NCBI GenBank assembly: GCA_947089145.1
Contig: CAMUJH010000025.1
Span: 1 to 60,643 of the forward strand
Source of the DNA: an uncultured Hungatella sp.
Lineage (GTDB): Bacteria > Bacillota > Clostridia > Lachnospirales > Lachnospiraceae
Length of the DNA: 60,643 nt
Direction: 5' to 3'
Shown here: one piece after another, positions 33,888-42,326 of the stretch
How the letters are laid out: each line of letters begins with the position of its first letter
Numbering within the stretch: position 1 is the first letter of the stretch
Notes under the pieces: generated by a model
Seen by the model: only the letters and a program-made list of their open reading frames with translations
What the model was told of the DNA's origin: nothing
Database searches by the model: none
Program-made: the position numbers and the translations under genes

Positions 33888-34544
33888 TCAATGGAAGCTC
33901 TGCACAATACTGGAAAATAAAAGCTCCCAACCGTCGACGGTTACAAACAGCAAAAGCTTAAACGGCATGGAGATCATAGCAGGCGGCAGCATTACCATAC
34001 CCATGGACATCAGCGTAGTAGACACGATAACGTCCACCAGCAGAAAAGGAAGGTAGATCAAAAAACCTGCCGTAAAGCCTCTCTTTAATTCGCTTGTCAT
34101 AAACGAAGGAACGATAACCGTTAAAGGATAATCTATGGCCTGCTCCTCCTGAGGCGTATTGGACATTCTCACGAAATTATCCAGTGTGCTTTTATAAGTA
34201 TTGCGGACCATAAACTCTTTTAAAGGTACAGCCGCCCTCTCTAGCGCCTCCTCCTGGGTAATCTCCTCATTCAGGTAAGGCTGATACGCCTCCTGATTGA
34301 TCCTCTGTATAACAGGATTCATGATGTACAGCGTGAGAAACAAAGTGATGCCCACCATAACCATATTAGGCGGAGCCTGCTGGACTCCCATGGCGTTTCT
34401 TGTAAAAGAAAGGATGATGATTGTCCTGGTAAATGAGGTCATCATCACCACAATGGAGGGAATCAGCGCCGCAAAGGTCAGCAGCATCAATATATCAAGT
34501 GTAGGAACGCTTCCTCCGTTTAACTGCGTCAGAAGGTCGCTCAT
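33888..34544 (-). CDS. fliP: Flagellar export gate protein FliP (short N-terminus)
   Basis: 218 residues. LMLLTFAALIPSIVVMMTSFTRTIIILSFTRNAMG and QQAPPNMVMVGITLFLTLYIM are the FliP signatures; C-terminal helices PFLLVDVIVSTTLMSMGMVMLPP. It lacks the cleaved signal peptide and leader of many FliP proteins (about 245 residues). ATGA overlap with fliO; AGGAGG upstream. Confidence 0.95.
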   Translation of the reverse strand: MSDLLTQLNGGSVPTLDILMLLTFAALIPSIVVMMTSFTRTIIILSFTRNAMGVQQAPPNMVMVGITLFLTLYIMNPVIQRINQEAYQPYLNEEITQEEALERAAVPLKEFMVRNTYKSTLDNFVRMSNTPQEEQAIDYPLTVIVPSFMTSELKRGFTAGFLIYLPFLLVDVIVSTTLMSMGMVMLPPAMISMPFKLLLFVTVDGWELLFSSIVQSFH

Positions 34545-34897
34545 TTGTCTTCCTCCTTCTTGTTCTGATGGGGCGCCAGATATTTATTCAAAACATCACG
34601 GAAAGGAAGCTGGGTCAAAGGCTCCGGCTTTAATGGTTCTGCCGCCTGAAACTCACCTTCCACTTCCGCCAGCATCTGTACGCCAGCCTGGCTTACTCCT
34701 ATCAGATAATTGGTATCCCCCACCTTTAACAGAAGGATTTTCTGGTTCTGGCTTAACTGAATCTGCTCAATGATCTGCAGACTGCCGTTCCCATTCCCTC
34801 TCACCCACTGCTTTGCCAGCAGGCGGCTGCACCAATATGCAAGCAGCAGTACGATTGCTACGGTCAATACTGCGCGGAACAATGTCAAGTCTCCCAT
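34541..34897 (-). CDS. fliO: Flagellar biosynthesis protein FliO
   Basis: 118 residues: one N-terminal membrane helix (VLTVAIVLLLAYWCSRLLAKQW), then the small FliO domain (GNGSLQIIEQIQLSQNQKILLLKVGDTNYLIGVS). Assists FliP assembly. One base after the fliY stop and overlapping fliP by 4 bp. Confidence 0.9.
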   Translation of the reverse strand: MGDLTLFRAVLTVAIVLLLAYWCSRLLAKQWVRGNGNGSLQIIEQIQLSQNQKILLLKVGDTNYLIGVSQAGVQMLAEVEGEFQAAEPLKPEPLTQLPFRDVLNKYLAPHQNKKEEDK

Positions 34898-34898
34898 G

Positions 34899-36419
34899 CT
34901 ACAGACTTTCCGGGTTTAATTCCCTTGTAACGATCTCTGTAATACGGATGCCGAAGTTATCCTCCACCACAACAATGTCGCCTTTTGCGATACACTGCCC
35001 ATTGACAAACAGATCCACCTGCTCGCCGGCCATCTTGTCAAGAACTACCAGCGTACCCTGGGTAAATTCCAGAATATCACGCACCAGCCTTTTCGTCCTT
35101 CCGATTTCCACTGAGATCTCAAGAGGCACCTTCATCAGCATCTCCTGATTGGTCTTATCTTCCTCTCCGTCACCTGACTCGTCTTTAATAGGCGATGACT
35201 TTAAAGGCTTGATAATCGAACCGCCTCCTGATGGCTGGTTCTGGGAAGGCGCAGGCTCTGCCGGCTTTGCGGAGACAGATTTCATCATTTCCATCATCTG
35301 GAGCTGAGTCTGCTGCATTTGGGTGAAAAGCTGCATAACCATAGGGTCCATCCCCATGGAAGGGTACGGAGCCCCATAATAAGGCGGCTGTCCTGCCTGC
35401 ATCTGAGGCTGAGGCATAGGTGCCGGTGCTGGGGCCGCCGGGGTTGGGGCCGGGGCTGATGCTCCTGAAAGCATGGCATTGATCTCGTCCTGGGACATGG
35501 TGCCTCCCGATGAAGGCGCTGGGGCTGGGGCCGCTGCCGGGGCTGATGCTCCCGCAAGCATAGCATTGATCTCGTCCTGGGACATGGTGCCTCCCGATGA
35601 AGGCGCTGGGGCTGGGGCCGCTGCCGGGGCTGATGCTCCCGCAAGCATAGCATTGATCTCGTCCTGGGACATGGTGCCTCCCGATGACGAAGGAGCCTCC
35701 GCTGCCGGAGCCGGGGGAATTCCCGGAAGTCCTGCAAGCATGGCATTGATCTCATCCTGAGATATGGTGCCGTTGTCAGCCGGAGCTGGGGCCGGAGCCG
35801 GTTCAGAAACTGCGCCTGCCGCCGCAAAGCTTTCTTCAAAGGGCTCTAAAAGACGTTTAGCAAGTTTAATGGACATGATATTCATAAACTCGCTGTTCAT
35901 CTTATCCGCAATCTCCAGGCGGAAACGAACCACCACCATGCCGTCCTTTTCCGGAAAATATTTAACTTTAAAATCCTCTGGATCTCCGATGTCAAAAGAC
36001 TTTGGAGTGGAAATATTAACAATGGTGCCTAAAAACTCAGACAACGCCGTGGCTGATGACCCCATCATCTGATTCATGACTTCGCAGATGGCGCTGATAT
36101 GGATCTCATCCATCTCAAAATCCGTATTCATCGGATCTTCGCCAAGCAATGTGCCTACGATCACCCCTACGTCTTCACGGCGGAACATCATGATATTTTT
36201 GCCGTCCAGACCTTCTACATATGCGATCTCAACACCAATTGCCGGCTCCATGCGCCTGAATTCAAATTCGTCCCGGGTCAGAACGGAAACCACCGGCGTG
36301 GTGATATTCACCAAGGTACCAAGCATTGTGGAAACTGCTGTCGCTGAGGCGCCGAGACTTATATTCATTATTTCGCCTATGGCGTCCAGTTCCATTTCGT
36401 TAAAGCTGCTAGCGCCCAT
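34899..36419 (-). CDS. fliY: Flagellar switch protein FliY (CheC-FliN fusion) with four CheY-binding-type motifs
   Basis: 506 residues. CheC-like phosphatase domain (about 5-195) with both E-x-x-N sites present (E16/N19, E113/N116). A 230-residue linker follows, rich in Ala/Pro, with four copies of SQDEINAML (220-228, 251-259, 280-288, 309-317), matching the FliM/FliY N-terminal CheY-P-binding consensus SQxEIDALL. Then a Met/Gln-rich stretch and the FliN domain (about 430-506; VPLEISVEIGRTKRLVRDIL, GEQVDLFVNGQCIAKGDIVVVEDNFGIRI). In B. subtilis a single motif sits at the N-terminus; here the N-terminus starts at the CheC domain. C-ring component and CheY-P phosphatase. Confidence 0.95.
   Translation of the reverse strand: MGASSFNEMELDAIGEIMNISLGASATAVSTMLGTLVNITTPVVSVLTRDEFEFRRMEPAIGVEIAYVEGLDGKNIMMFRREDVGVIVGTLLGEDPMNTDFEMDEIHISAICEVMNQMMGSSATALSEFLGTIVNISTPKSFDIGDPEDFKVKYFPEKDGMVVVRFRLEIADKMNSEFMNIMSIKLAKRLLEPFEESFAAAGAVSEPAPAPAPADNGTISQDEINAMLAGLPGIPPAPAAEAPSSSGGTMSQDEINAMLAGASAPAAAPAPAPSSGGTMSQDEINAMLAGASAPAAAPAPAPSSGGTMSQDEINAMLSGASAPAPTPAAPAPAPMPQPQMQAGQPPYYGAPYPSMGMDPMVMQLFTQMQQTQLQMMEMMKSVSAKPAEPAPSQNQPSGGGSIIKPLKSSPIKDESGDGEEDKTNQEMLMKVPLEISVEIGRTKRLVRDILEFTQGTLVVLDKMAGEQVDLFVNGQCIAKGDIVVVEDNFGIRITEIVTRELNPESL
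35476..35780 (-). repeat. In-frame tandem repeat inside fliY (87-bp units)
   Basis: Motif copies begin at 35476, 35563, 35650 and 35743, with periods 87, 87 and 93 bp. The units 35476-35562 and 35563-35649 are identical base for base, and identity continues 38 bp into the third. Each unit encodes 29 residues, one CheY-binding-type motif plus Ala/Pro linker. The perfection at silent positions shows recent duplication. Confidence 0.95.
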
Positions 36420-36461
36420 TTTTTAATCTCCTTTATCTTATTTTTTCAATCGGCCCGGACA

Positions 36462-36911
36462 TTATTTGCCAATATCCAGTGCCTTCTGCGCCATCAGCTT
36501 CATTGCGTTCAAAGCCGTAACGTTTGCTTCATAAGACCTGGTGGCAGACATACTGTCAACTGTCTCTTTCAGCAAATCCACATTGGGCAAAGTCACAAAA
36601 CCATTTTCATCCGCATCGGGGTGATTTGGATTATACACCTGCTTCATTTCTCTGTCGTCCTCGACAATATTAGCCACGCGGACTCCCGCCGGGCTGCTGG
36701 TAAAGCCTTTTCCCCTTAAAGCATTTCGCATTGCCTCCCGGAATGAGTCTCCGCCGTAGCTTTCAAAAACCACGTCTTTCCTGCGGTAAGCCCCGCCGCC
36801 TTCTGTTCTGGTAGTGTCGATATTGGCAATATTTTCGGCGGCAATATCCATTCTCATGCGCTGGGCGCTCATACCGGATGCACTGATGTCAAACGAACTT
36901 AAAAAGGCCAT
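36462..36911 (-). CDS. flgC: Basal-body rod protein FlgC
   Basis: 149 residues: SSFDISASGMSAQRMRMDIAAENIANIDTTRTEGGGAYRRK and NVDLLKETVDSMSATRSYEANVTALNAMKLM are FlgC signatures. Proximal rod. It is out of its usual place: flgB is followed directly by fliE at the operon start, and flgC sits between cheY and fliY instead. Confidence 0.94.
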   Translation of the reverse strand: MAFLSSFDISASGMSAQRMRMDIAAENIANIDTTRTEGGGAYRRKDVVFESYGGDSFREAMRNALRGKGFTSSPAGVRVANIVEDDREMKQVYNPNHPDADENGFVTLPNVDLLKETVDSMSATRSYEANVTALNAMKLMAQKALDIGK

Positions 36912-36936
36912 TTTCCTCTCTCCCTCCTGCCCGGTA

Positions 36937-37299
36937 CTAGTTTCCTAAAATTGTATTTACGGTCTGAACAATACGGTCAGCGTTAAAAGGTTTTACAATA
37001 AAATCCCTTGCGCCGGATTTAATGGCATCAACCACCATTCCCTCCTGACCCATGGCAGTACACATAACGATCTTTGCATCAGGATGAGCCTCTCTGATTT
37101 TCTTAAGGGCCTGAAGACCGTCCATGTTGGGCATGGTAATATCCATAATGACCATGTCAGGGCTTTCTTCTTCATATTTCTTTACAGCCTCTGCTCCGTC
37201 CTGTGCCTCTACAAAGTTATCATAACCGCTTTTTGTCAAAGCATTCTTAACCATCATCCTCATAAACGCGGCATCATCAACCAACATAATTTTAGCCAT
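36937..37299 (-). CDS. cheY: Chemotaxis response regulator CheY
   Basis: 120-residue single receiver: D8/D9, phospho-acceptor D53 (MDITMPNMDG), T81, K103. CheY-P binds the EIDALL-type motifs of FliM and FliY to control rotation. Embedded between fliM and flgC-fliY, unlike Bacillus where fliY precedes cheY. Confidence 0.95.
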   Translation of the reverse strand: MAKIMLVDDAAFMRMMVKNALTKSGYDNFVEAQDGAEAVKKYEEESPDMVIMDITMPNMDGLQALKKIREAHPDAKIVMCTAMGQEGMVVDAIKSGARDFIVKPFNADRIVQTVNTILGN

Positions 37300-37370
37300 T
37301 GTTTTTCCCTCTCTTTTCTAAAAACATATTTTTATTTTCTTAATTTTTATGTTGACGCAGCTTCCTGCCG

Positions 37371-38456
37371 TCATACCTCTGCAGTTCCTGCCTGGGACAG
37401 GTTCTCTTCGGACAAAGCTTCCTCCTCTTCCTCTTCCGGGTAAAGGCGTCTGTTTATCCGGACAGCCACATTCTTTTTGTACACACCCATCTTGCCCATA
37501 AACCATGGCTGCTTCTCTATATACAGCTTTACTTCTTTATCTTTGCCCTTGCTCATGTCAATGACATCCCCTACCTTCAGATGGTAGATATCGCTTAGGT
37601 CAAGGAATACCGTGCCAAGCTGGCCTGTAATAGAAAGCTGTGACTGACGGATGTTATCAAGGATCGTTTCTTTATTGTCCTCAAATGCATATCCTCTTGC
37701 TATATGCTTGCGGCTGTCAATTACCTGGAATATATTCTCAAGCAGTGTTCCCGGCAGGCATATCTTGATCCGTTCCACTGCGAGACCCGTCACATCCACG
37801 TTCAGATGGACGATTACAACTGTCTCATCAAGGCCAACGTCCTGGATCATGCTGGGATTGTCTTCCATCCTCTGAGCCTTGAAGTCTATATTAATATAAT
37901 TGGAGAATCCATCTTTTAGTGCCTGAATCAGGTATGACAGTACTCTGCGGTACAGTGCGATTTCCACATCTGAATACCGGTACCCGTCTTTTACCTTCAC
38001 CACCTCTTCCCCGCCGCCCAGCATCCTCTCAATAAGCGTAATCACCATGCCGGGAGTCACATACATCATAAGGGGAACCAGGTTTTTGGTGTTGTCAGGA
38101 ATAATGGCTTCCACCAAAGTAACCATATCATTTTCATTAAGAGAGTTTACATACTCATAGTAACGCCGCTCCTGAACTTCCATCACCGTAATGTCAGTCA
38201 TAACCCGGAATACGCCGTTGACCTGAGATGTAATGATCCGCGCATAATTTTCAAATACGCTTGAGAGGATCTTCATCTTATCTTTTGTAAACTTCCTGGG
38301 GCTGTAAAAGTCATACTTGCTGTACTTAACCTGCTCTGTCTCTGCTTTCTTCTCCTCCACAGGGCTGCTGCTTGTGCTGGCTGCCGGTTCTGAAGAAGGA
38401 TTCTGCATGGACTTTAAAAGCGCGTCTATCTGACTTTGGGATAATACGTCTGCCAT
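37371..38456 (-). CDS. fliM: Flagellar motor switch protein FliM
   Basis: 361 residues. N-terminal CheY-P-binding motif LSQSQIDALL (5-14), disordered linker, CheC-like middle domain (YSKYDFYSPRKFTKDKMKIL, YYEYVNSLNENDMVTLV), C-terminal FliN-like SpoA domain (VFLDLSDIYHLKVGDVIDM). C-ring scaffold. No fliL precedes it. Confidence 0.95.
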   Translation of the reverse strand: MADVLSQSQIDALLKSMQNPSSEPAASTSSSPVEEKKAETEQVKYSKYDFYSPRKFTKDKMKILSSVFENYARIITSQVNGVFRVMTDITVMEVQERRYYEYVNSLNENDMVTLVEAIIPDNTKNLVPLMMYVTPGMVITLIERMLGGGEEVVKVKDGYRYSDVEIALYRRVLSYLIQALKDGFSNYINIDFKAQRMEDNPSMIQDVGLDETVVIVHLNVDVTGLAVERIKICLPGTLLENIFQVIDSRKHIARGYAFEDNKETILDNIRQSQLSITGQLGTVFLDLSDIYHLKVGDVIDMSKGKDKEVKLYIEKQPWFMGKMGVYKKNVAVRINRRLYPEEEEEEALSEENLSQAGTAEV

Positions 38457-38483
38457 TTCTAAAAGCCACCTCTTCTCAAATTC

Positions 38484-39455
38484 TTATTCTGCCGGCACAT
38501 TTGCAGCCCCCTGGTTTCCTGCACCAGGAGCCTGGCCTGCTCCGTCCGCGCCCTGCGCATCCCCGCCGGATGAAACGTCTGATTCGGGAATCATGCTGGC
38601 AGCTCCCTCCATGTTTTCCTCCTCTACGGGAGCAAATCCGTCAGCGTCCTGGTTGCCTTTTCCGGTTATGGTTACGGCTCCCTCATCCACTCTGCTGTAA
38701 TACTCGTCATAATAGTCATTCATGGATTTAATATCCGCCCCTGCGTCTACGATCAAAAATTCCACACGCCGGTTCCTGGCTCTTCCTTCTGACGTGGCAA
38801 ACGTATCCACTGGCCGGAACTGACCGTAGCTGATCCCCACCAGTTTGCTGGGATCTATAATATTTTTGTTGGTAATGTAGGCCGCCACCTCAGCCGAACG
38901 CATGGCGGAAAGCAGGCGGTCGGTTCTGGGATTGTTGGGATGGTTGGGATCTGCCTGGGCCGTATGGCCCATGATCTCGATCTGGGAAATCTTATCTACC
39001 TCTGGGGCAATGATCTCACAAAATATATCTAAAAGCTCTGTAGCCTCGCTGGTCAGCGCTGAACTGTCTCCGGCAAAAAAGGCATGATTTTCAAAAGCCA
39101 CGAAGGTGTATCCCTCTCCCTGGGACACTGATACGTCCTCCACGCCTTTTTCATTTAATTTATCCACAATGGTAAGCCAAAGCTCATCCAGATCCTCCGG
39201 CAGTTCCACGTCTGTCTCCAGATTTCCGGATACGTCAAATTCCCCTTCTGAGATGTTCTCATTAATGGCTACCTGCTCCACATCGCCGGAATTGGGAAAA
39301 ATACTTTTTACAAACATTTCCCATTTCTGCTGGTTAATGTCAGACATGGAATACAGCATGACGAAAAAACACAGCAGCAGTGTCACCATGTCACCATATG
39401 TATCCATCCAGCTTCCGCAATCTTCACCGCCTCCGCCGGCTTTCTTCCTTCCCAT
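38484..39455 (-). CDS. motB: Stator protein MotB with long C-terminal tail
   Basis: 323 residues. One membrane helix with the proton-carrying Asp (D22, WMDTYGDMVTLLLCFFVMLYS), a plug/linker, OmpA-like peptidoglycan-binding domain (about 120-236; IMGHTAQADP, RSAEVAAYI). Residues about 237-323 are an extra acidic, Gly/Ala-rich tail (YYDEYYSRVDEGAV... GADGAGQAPGAGNQG). Anchors the stator to the wall. Its ATG overlaps the motA stop (TGATG). Confidence 0.94.
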   Translation of the reverse strand: MGRKKAGGGGEDCGSWMDTYGDMVTLLLCFFVMLYSMSDINQQKWEMFVKSIFPNSGDVEQVAINENISEGEFDVSGNLETDVELPEDLDELWLTIVDKLNEKGVEDVSVSQGEGYTFVAFENHAFFAGDSSALTSEATELLDIFCEIIAPEVDKISQIEIMGHTAQADPNHPNNPRTDRLLSAMRSAEVAAYITNKNIIDPSKLVGISYGQFRPVDTFATSEGRARNRRVEFLIVDAGADIKSMNDYYDEYYSRVDEGAVTITGKGNQDADGFAPVEEENMEGAASMIPESDVSSGGDAQGADGAGQAPGAGNQGAANVPAE

Positions 39456-40267
39456 CAGCCCTCACCTCCGTTACCGCTGCTCTTGGCGGCCTTGAGAAGA
39501 AGTTTCTTCTGCTGGGACTGCTTCATACAGGACAGAAGCTGCTCTCTGAGCATCTGCGGGTTTACGCCTGCCTGGATGGCCATAACGCCTTCCACGATGG
39601 TGCTGCAGTAAAGCTCCTCTTCCGCCTGGCGGACTCTCAGCTTCTTGGCAATTGGCTGGAAAAGCACGTTGGCAAGCGCACTGCCGTAAAACGTAGTAAT
39701 CAAAGCCACGGACATATCCTGGCCTAAGTTGCTGGCGCCGCCGCTGTCCCCCAGATTCATGCCCTTCAACATATTAATCAGACCTACCAGGGTACCGATC
39801 ATACCAAATGCCGGCGCATAGGCGGAACCCTTCTCATAAATTCCTGCGCCCTCGTCATGTCTGGCGGCCATATCATCCAATTCCTTTTCTAACATCTCCC
39901 GAACCTTGTCCGGGTCATTGGCATCCACGATTTTTAAGATGCTCTGCTTAAAAAACGGGTCTTTGATCTCTTCTGCTTTTTCTTCCAGAGCCAGAAGACC
40001 GCTCTGCCTGGCCAGCATGGCCAGATCCACCAGCTGATCTACCAGCTTGGGGACATTGTATTTTCCTCCGCGGAAGCATATGAGAATGTGTTTCGGCACC
40101 TCTTTTAAAATGCGGAAGGGATAGCTGGCAATCAGCGCCGCTACGGCGCCGCCCAAAACGATAGCCAAGCTTTGCAGATCCCAGAAGTTTCCCAGCTTTT
40201 CAAAACCAATACCCCAAACAATCAAACCTACGGCCATGATCCAGCCTATAAGTGTTGATATATCCAT
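39455..40267 (-). CDS. motA: Stator protein MotA
   Basis: 270 residues, four membrane helices (DISTLIGWIMAVGLIVWGIGF; GGAVAALIASYPFRIL), the cytosolic loop with FRGGKYNVPKLVDQLVDLAMLARQSGLLALE, and PAFGMIGTLVGLINML. Proton-type stator from sequence appearance. Encoded within the fla operon, with GGAGG upstream. Confidence 0.95.
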   Translation of the reverse strand: MDISTLIGWIMAVGLIVWGIGFEKLGNFWDLQSLAIVLGGAVAALIASYPFRILKEVPKHILICFRGGKYNVPKLVDQLVDLAMLARQSGLLALEEKAEEIKDPFFKQSILKIVDANDPDKVREMLEKELDDMAARHDEGAGIYEKGSAYAPAFGMIGTLVGLINMLKGMNLGDSGGASNLGQDMSVALITTFYGSALANVLFQPIAKKLRVRQAEEELYCSTIVEGVMAIQAGVNPQMLREQLLSCMKQSQQKKLLLKAAKSSGNGGEG

Positions 40268-40309
40268 TGTTATTTCCTCCCTGCTTTAAAATTAATGATA
40301 CCGCTCATT

Positions 40310-40507
40310 TTATCCTTGTCCTTCCGGAGCTGCAAAATCTTTTAAAAGTGTTCGAATCTGTGCTAAAACCGAATCTGCGGAATCTTTCACAAGGAAGTAA
40401 TAGCCATTCATCATTTTAATCTTGGTCTCAGGTATTGATTCCATTGATTCAATCTGAAAAATATTCAAATATAAAACTTCGCCGCTTAGCCGCGTCACTT
40501 TTATCAT
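40310..40507 (-). CDS. flbD: FlbD-family flagellar protein
   Basis: 65 residues, MIKVTRLSGEVLYLNIFQIESMES at the start, as in the short FlbD/YlzI proteins found next to flgE or motA in Firmicutes; role uncertain. ATG 40507 has GGAGG 7-8 nt upstream. The frame is open 74 residues upstream but that stretch is Arg/Lys-rich and has no SD. The gap 40508-40798 also contains a 30-codon frame (MAALDKMTEFG, about 40672-40764) without an SD, not called as a gene. Confidence 0.8.
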   Translation of the reverse strand: MIKVTRLSGEVLYLNIFQIESMESIPETKIKMMNGYYFLVKDSADSVLAQIRTLLKDFAAPEGQG

Positions 40508-40798
40508 TCTATTTCCTCCAGTCGGTTCATCCTGGCTTACTCCGCTTTGGGCGGAAAGATCGTAATACTCCCGCTTTCTCTCCCCGCTTATTCTTTCTTT
40601 GCGCGCCTGTCTGGCTCTGTCCATGATCTTCTGGTCATTGCTTTTTCGCCGTCTCATAATTTGTTTACCGCTTTGATGCTTTTCTTGCGGCCTGCATGGC
40701 TGTCTGGAACCGTTTCTGTGCCATTCCAAATTCTGTCATTTTATCCAAAGCGGCCATGCACAGCCGGATTGTTTCATAAACTAAGATACTATAATTCC

Positions 40799-41830
40799 TT
40801 AACGCTTCATGGATACCAGGTCAGACAGCATTTCGTCGCTGACCGTAATCATCTTGGAGTTGGCCTGGAAGCCTCTGTGGGTGGTGATCATGTCGGCAAA
40901 TTCCTTGGCAAGGTCTACGTTGGAGGCTTCGATAAAGCCGCCCATAAGGGTGGAGGTACCTGAATCGCCTGGAACGGTTGCAATGCTTTGACCGGTATTG
41001 TCGCCTTTCTTAGCCTTGTAGTAATTACCTCCTGCTTTTGTCAAACCGTTAGGGTTCTGGAATGTTACAAGTGCAACCTTCCCGATGGAGATTACCTTAC
41101 TGTCCTTATCCGGCACTGCAGGGGCAGTTGCAGTCCCCTTATCATATCTGACTGTAGCTGTGATTTCACCTACATTATTAATCTCAATGGTAATTGACTG
41201 TGATGCCTGGCTTTCACCTGCTGTATCATTAATAGCGCAACCTGTGATCTTTCCGTCTTTATCTGCCTCAACCTTCGGAACACGTAAAGGCTGAAGAATC
41301 GCCTTTTCGTACTCTACATTACCGATTTCACCGTTAGCAACATTATAATTATTTACTCTGAATCCATATACATAATTTCCGTTAGCGTCAACAACATACC
41401 CTTCACTGTCTAATAAAAACTGTCCCACTCTGGTATAATCAAAATCCTCACTTTTAAAATTGTTAACACTAACCCCTTGGGTTGTTACTCCAGTACCAGC
41501 AACATTACCCAGTTTTGAAGGCGCAGTGGCAAAGAAACCTTCCCCATCAATACTGGCATTAAACCCACCTACATAAGATGGTGTACTAGCCGTCATATCC
41601 ATTCCGATGCTTCCCATCAAAGTACCATAACCAAACTGAGCCGCATTGACACCACCGGTATTGCCGCCTCCTGTAGACGCGGTGGAAGTCTGATACATGG
41701 CCTCCTTAAAGGTATAGGTCTGCGCTTTAAAACCAAAGGTATTCACATTCGCAATATTGTGTCCCACCACATCCATCTTGTTCTGGTGGGACCGAAGGCC
41801 TGCCACCGCTGAATCCATTGCTCTTAACAT
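40799..41830 (-). CDS. flgE: Flagellar hook protein FlgE
   Basis: 343 residues. AVAGLRSHQNKMDVVGHNIANVNTFGFKAQ N-terminus; FGYGTLMGSIGMDM; C-terminal GGFIEASNVDLAKEFADMITTHRGFQANSKMITVSDEML. The centre (about 165-260) is the surface domain and is more AT-rich. The order flgD-TIGR02530 gene-flgE-flbD identifies it as the hook rather than a rod protein. Confidence 0.94.
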   Translation of the reverse strand: MLRAMDSAVAGLRSHQNKMDVVGHNIANVNTFGFKAQTYTFKEAMYQTSTASTGGGNTGGVNAAQFGYGTLMGSIGMDMTASTPSYVGGFNASIDGEGFFATAPSKLGNVAGTGVTTQGVSVNNFKSEDFDYTRVGQFLLDSEGYVVDANGNYVYGFRVNNYNVANGEIGNVEYEKAILQPLRVPKVEADKDGKITGCAINDTAGESQASQSITIEINNVGEITATVRYDKGTATAPAVPDKDSKVISIGKVALVTFQNPNGLTKAGGNYYKAKKGDNTGQSIATVPGDSGTSTLMGGFIEASNVDLAKEFADMITTHRGFQANSKMITVSDEMLSDLVSMKR

Positions 41831-41905
41831 CTTTTCCTTTTCCTTTCTCTGTCCCTTCCCCTGCCTGTCAGGCAGGGGAATCTAACATCCTCAGCCGAGG
41901 TCCTG

Positions 41906-42286
41906 CTACATCAGGACAGCACTGTCAATATTTGTAAAGACCCGCTCTTTCATATCGCTTTGGGCCATGGTGGTAACCACCGTGTTGTTGGGCACGTTGA
42001 CAATAAAAACTCCCTGGGAGCCGATTATGGCCACGTCCTTTGCGCCTTTCTTTCTGGCGCCTTCCACGGCGTGTTCCAGATCATGCATCAACTGATTGTC
42101 AACCGAAATGCCTCTTTCATTCATTCGCTTTGCGGCATGTTTGGAAAAATTCAGGCCCACTTTCGCCCGCTCCTGGAGAAGCGTCTTAAAACCTGTATCA
42201 TTCCCCCCCGTTCCAGGTGCTGCGGTGTTCTGGCCGGGGATGCCGGATAGTCTTCGCTCAAAAGAGCCTACCCCATTTACTCCCAT
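41906..42286 (-). CDS. Flagellar operon protein, TIGR02530 family
   Basis: 126 residues. The conserved part is LNFSKHAAKRMNERGISVDNQLMHDLEHAVEGARKKGAKDVAIIGSQ split over residues about 39-90, followed by FIVNVPNNTVVTTM. This family sits between flgD and flgE in many Firmicutes; possibly a hook-assembly or T3SS accessory, no established function. Confidence 0.85.
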   Translation of the reverse strand: MGVNGVGSFERRLSGIPGQNTAAPGTGGNDTGFKTLLQERAKVGLNFSKHAAKRMNERGISVDNQLMHDLEHAVEGARKKGAKDVAIIGSQGVFIVNVPNNTVVTTMAQSDMKERVFTNIDSAVLM

Positions 42287-42326
42287 ATTACTTCCCTCTT
42301 TCCAAATGCCTTTGCCTCAAATCATA

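Noticed and set aside
35294-35839. Long open frames on both strands over the fliY repeat
   Set aside because: Shadow frames of the Ala/Pro repeat DNA; the fliY frame alone gives known domains on both sides.
40508-40764. Extra gene(s) between flgE and flbD
   Set aside because: The FlbD frame extends 74 codons upstream and a 30-codon frame exists, but neither has an SD or recognisable sequence.
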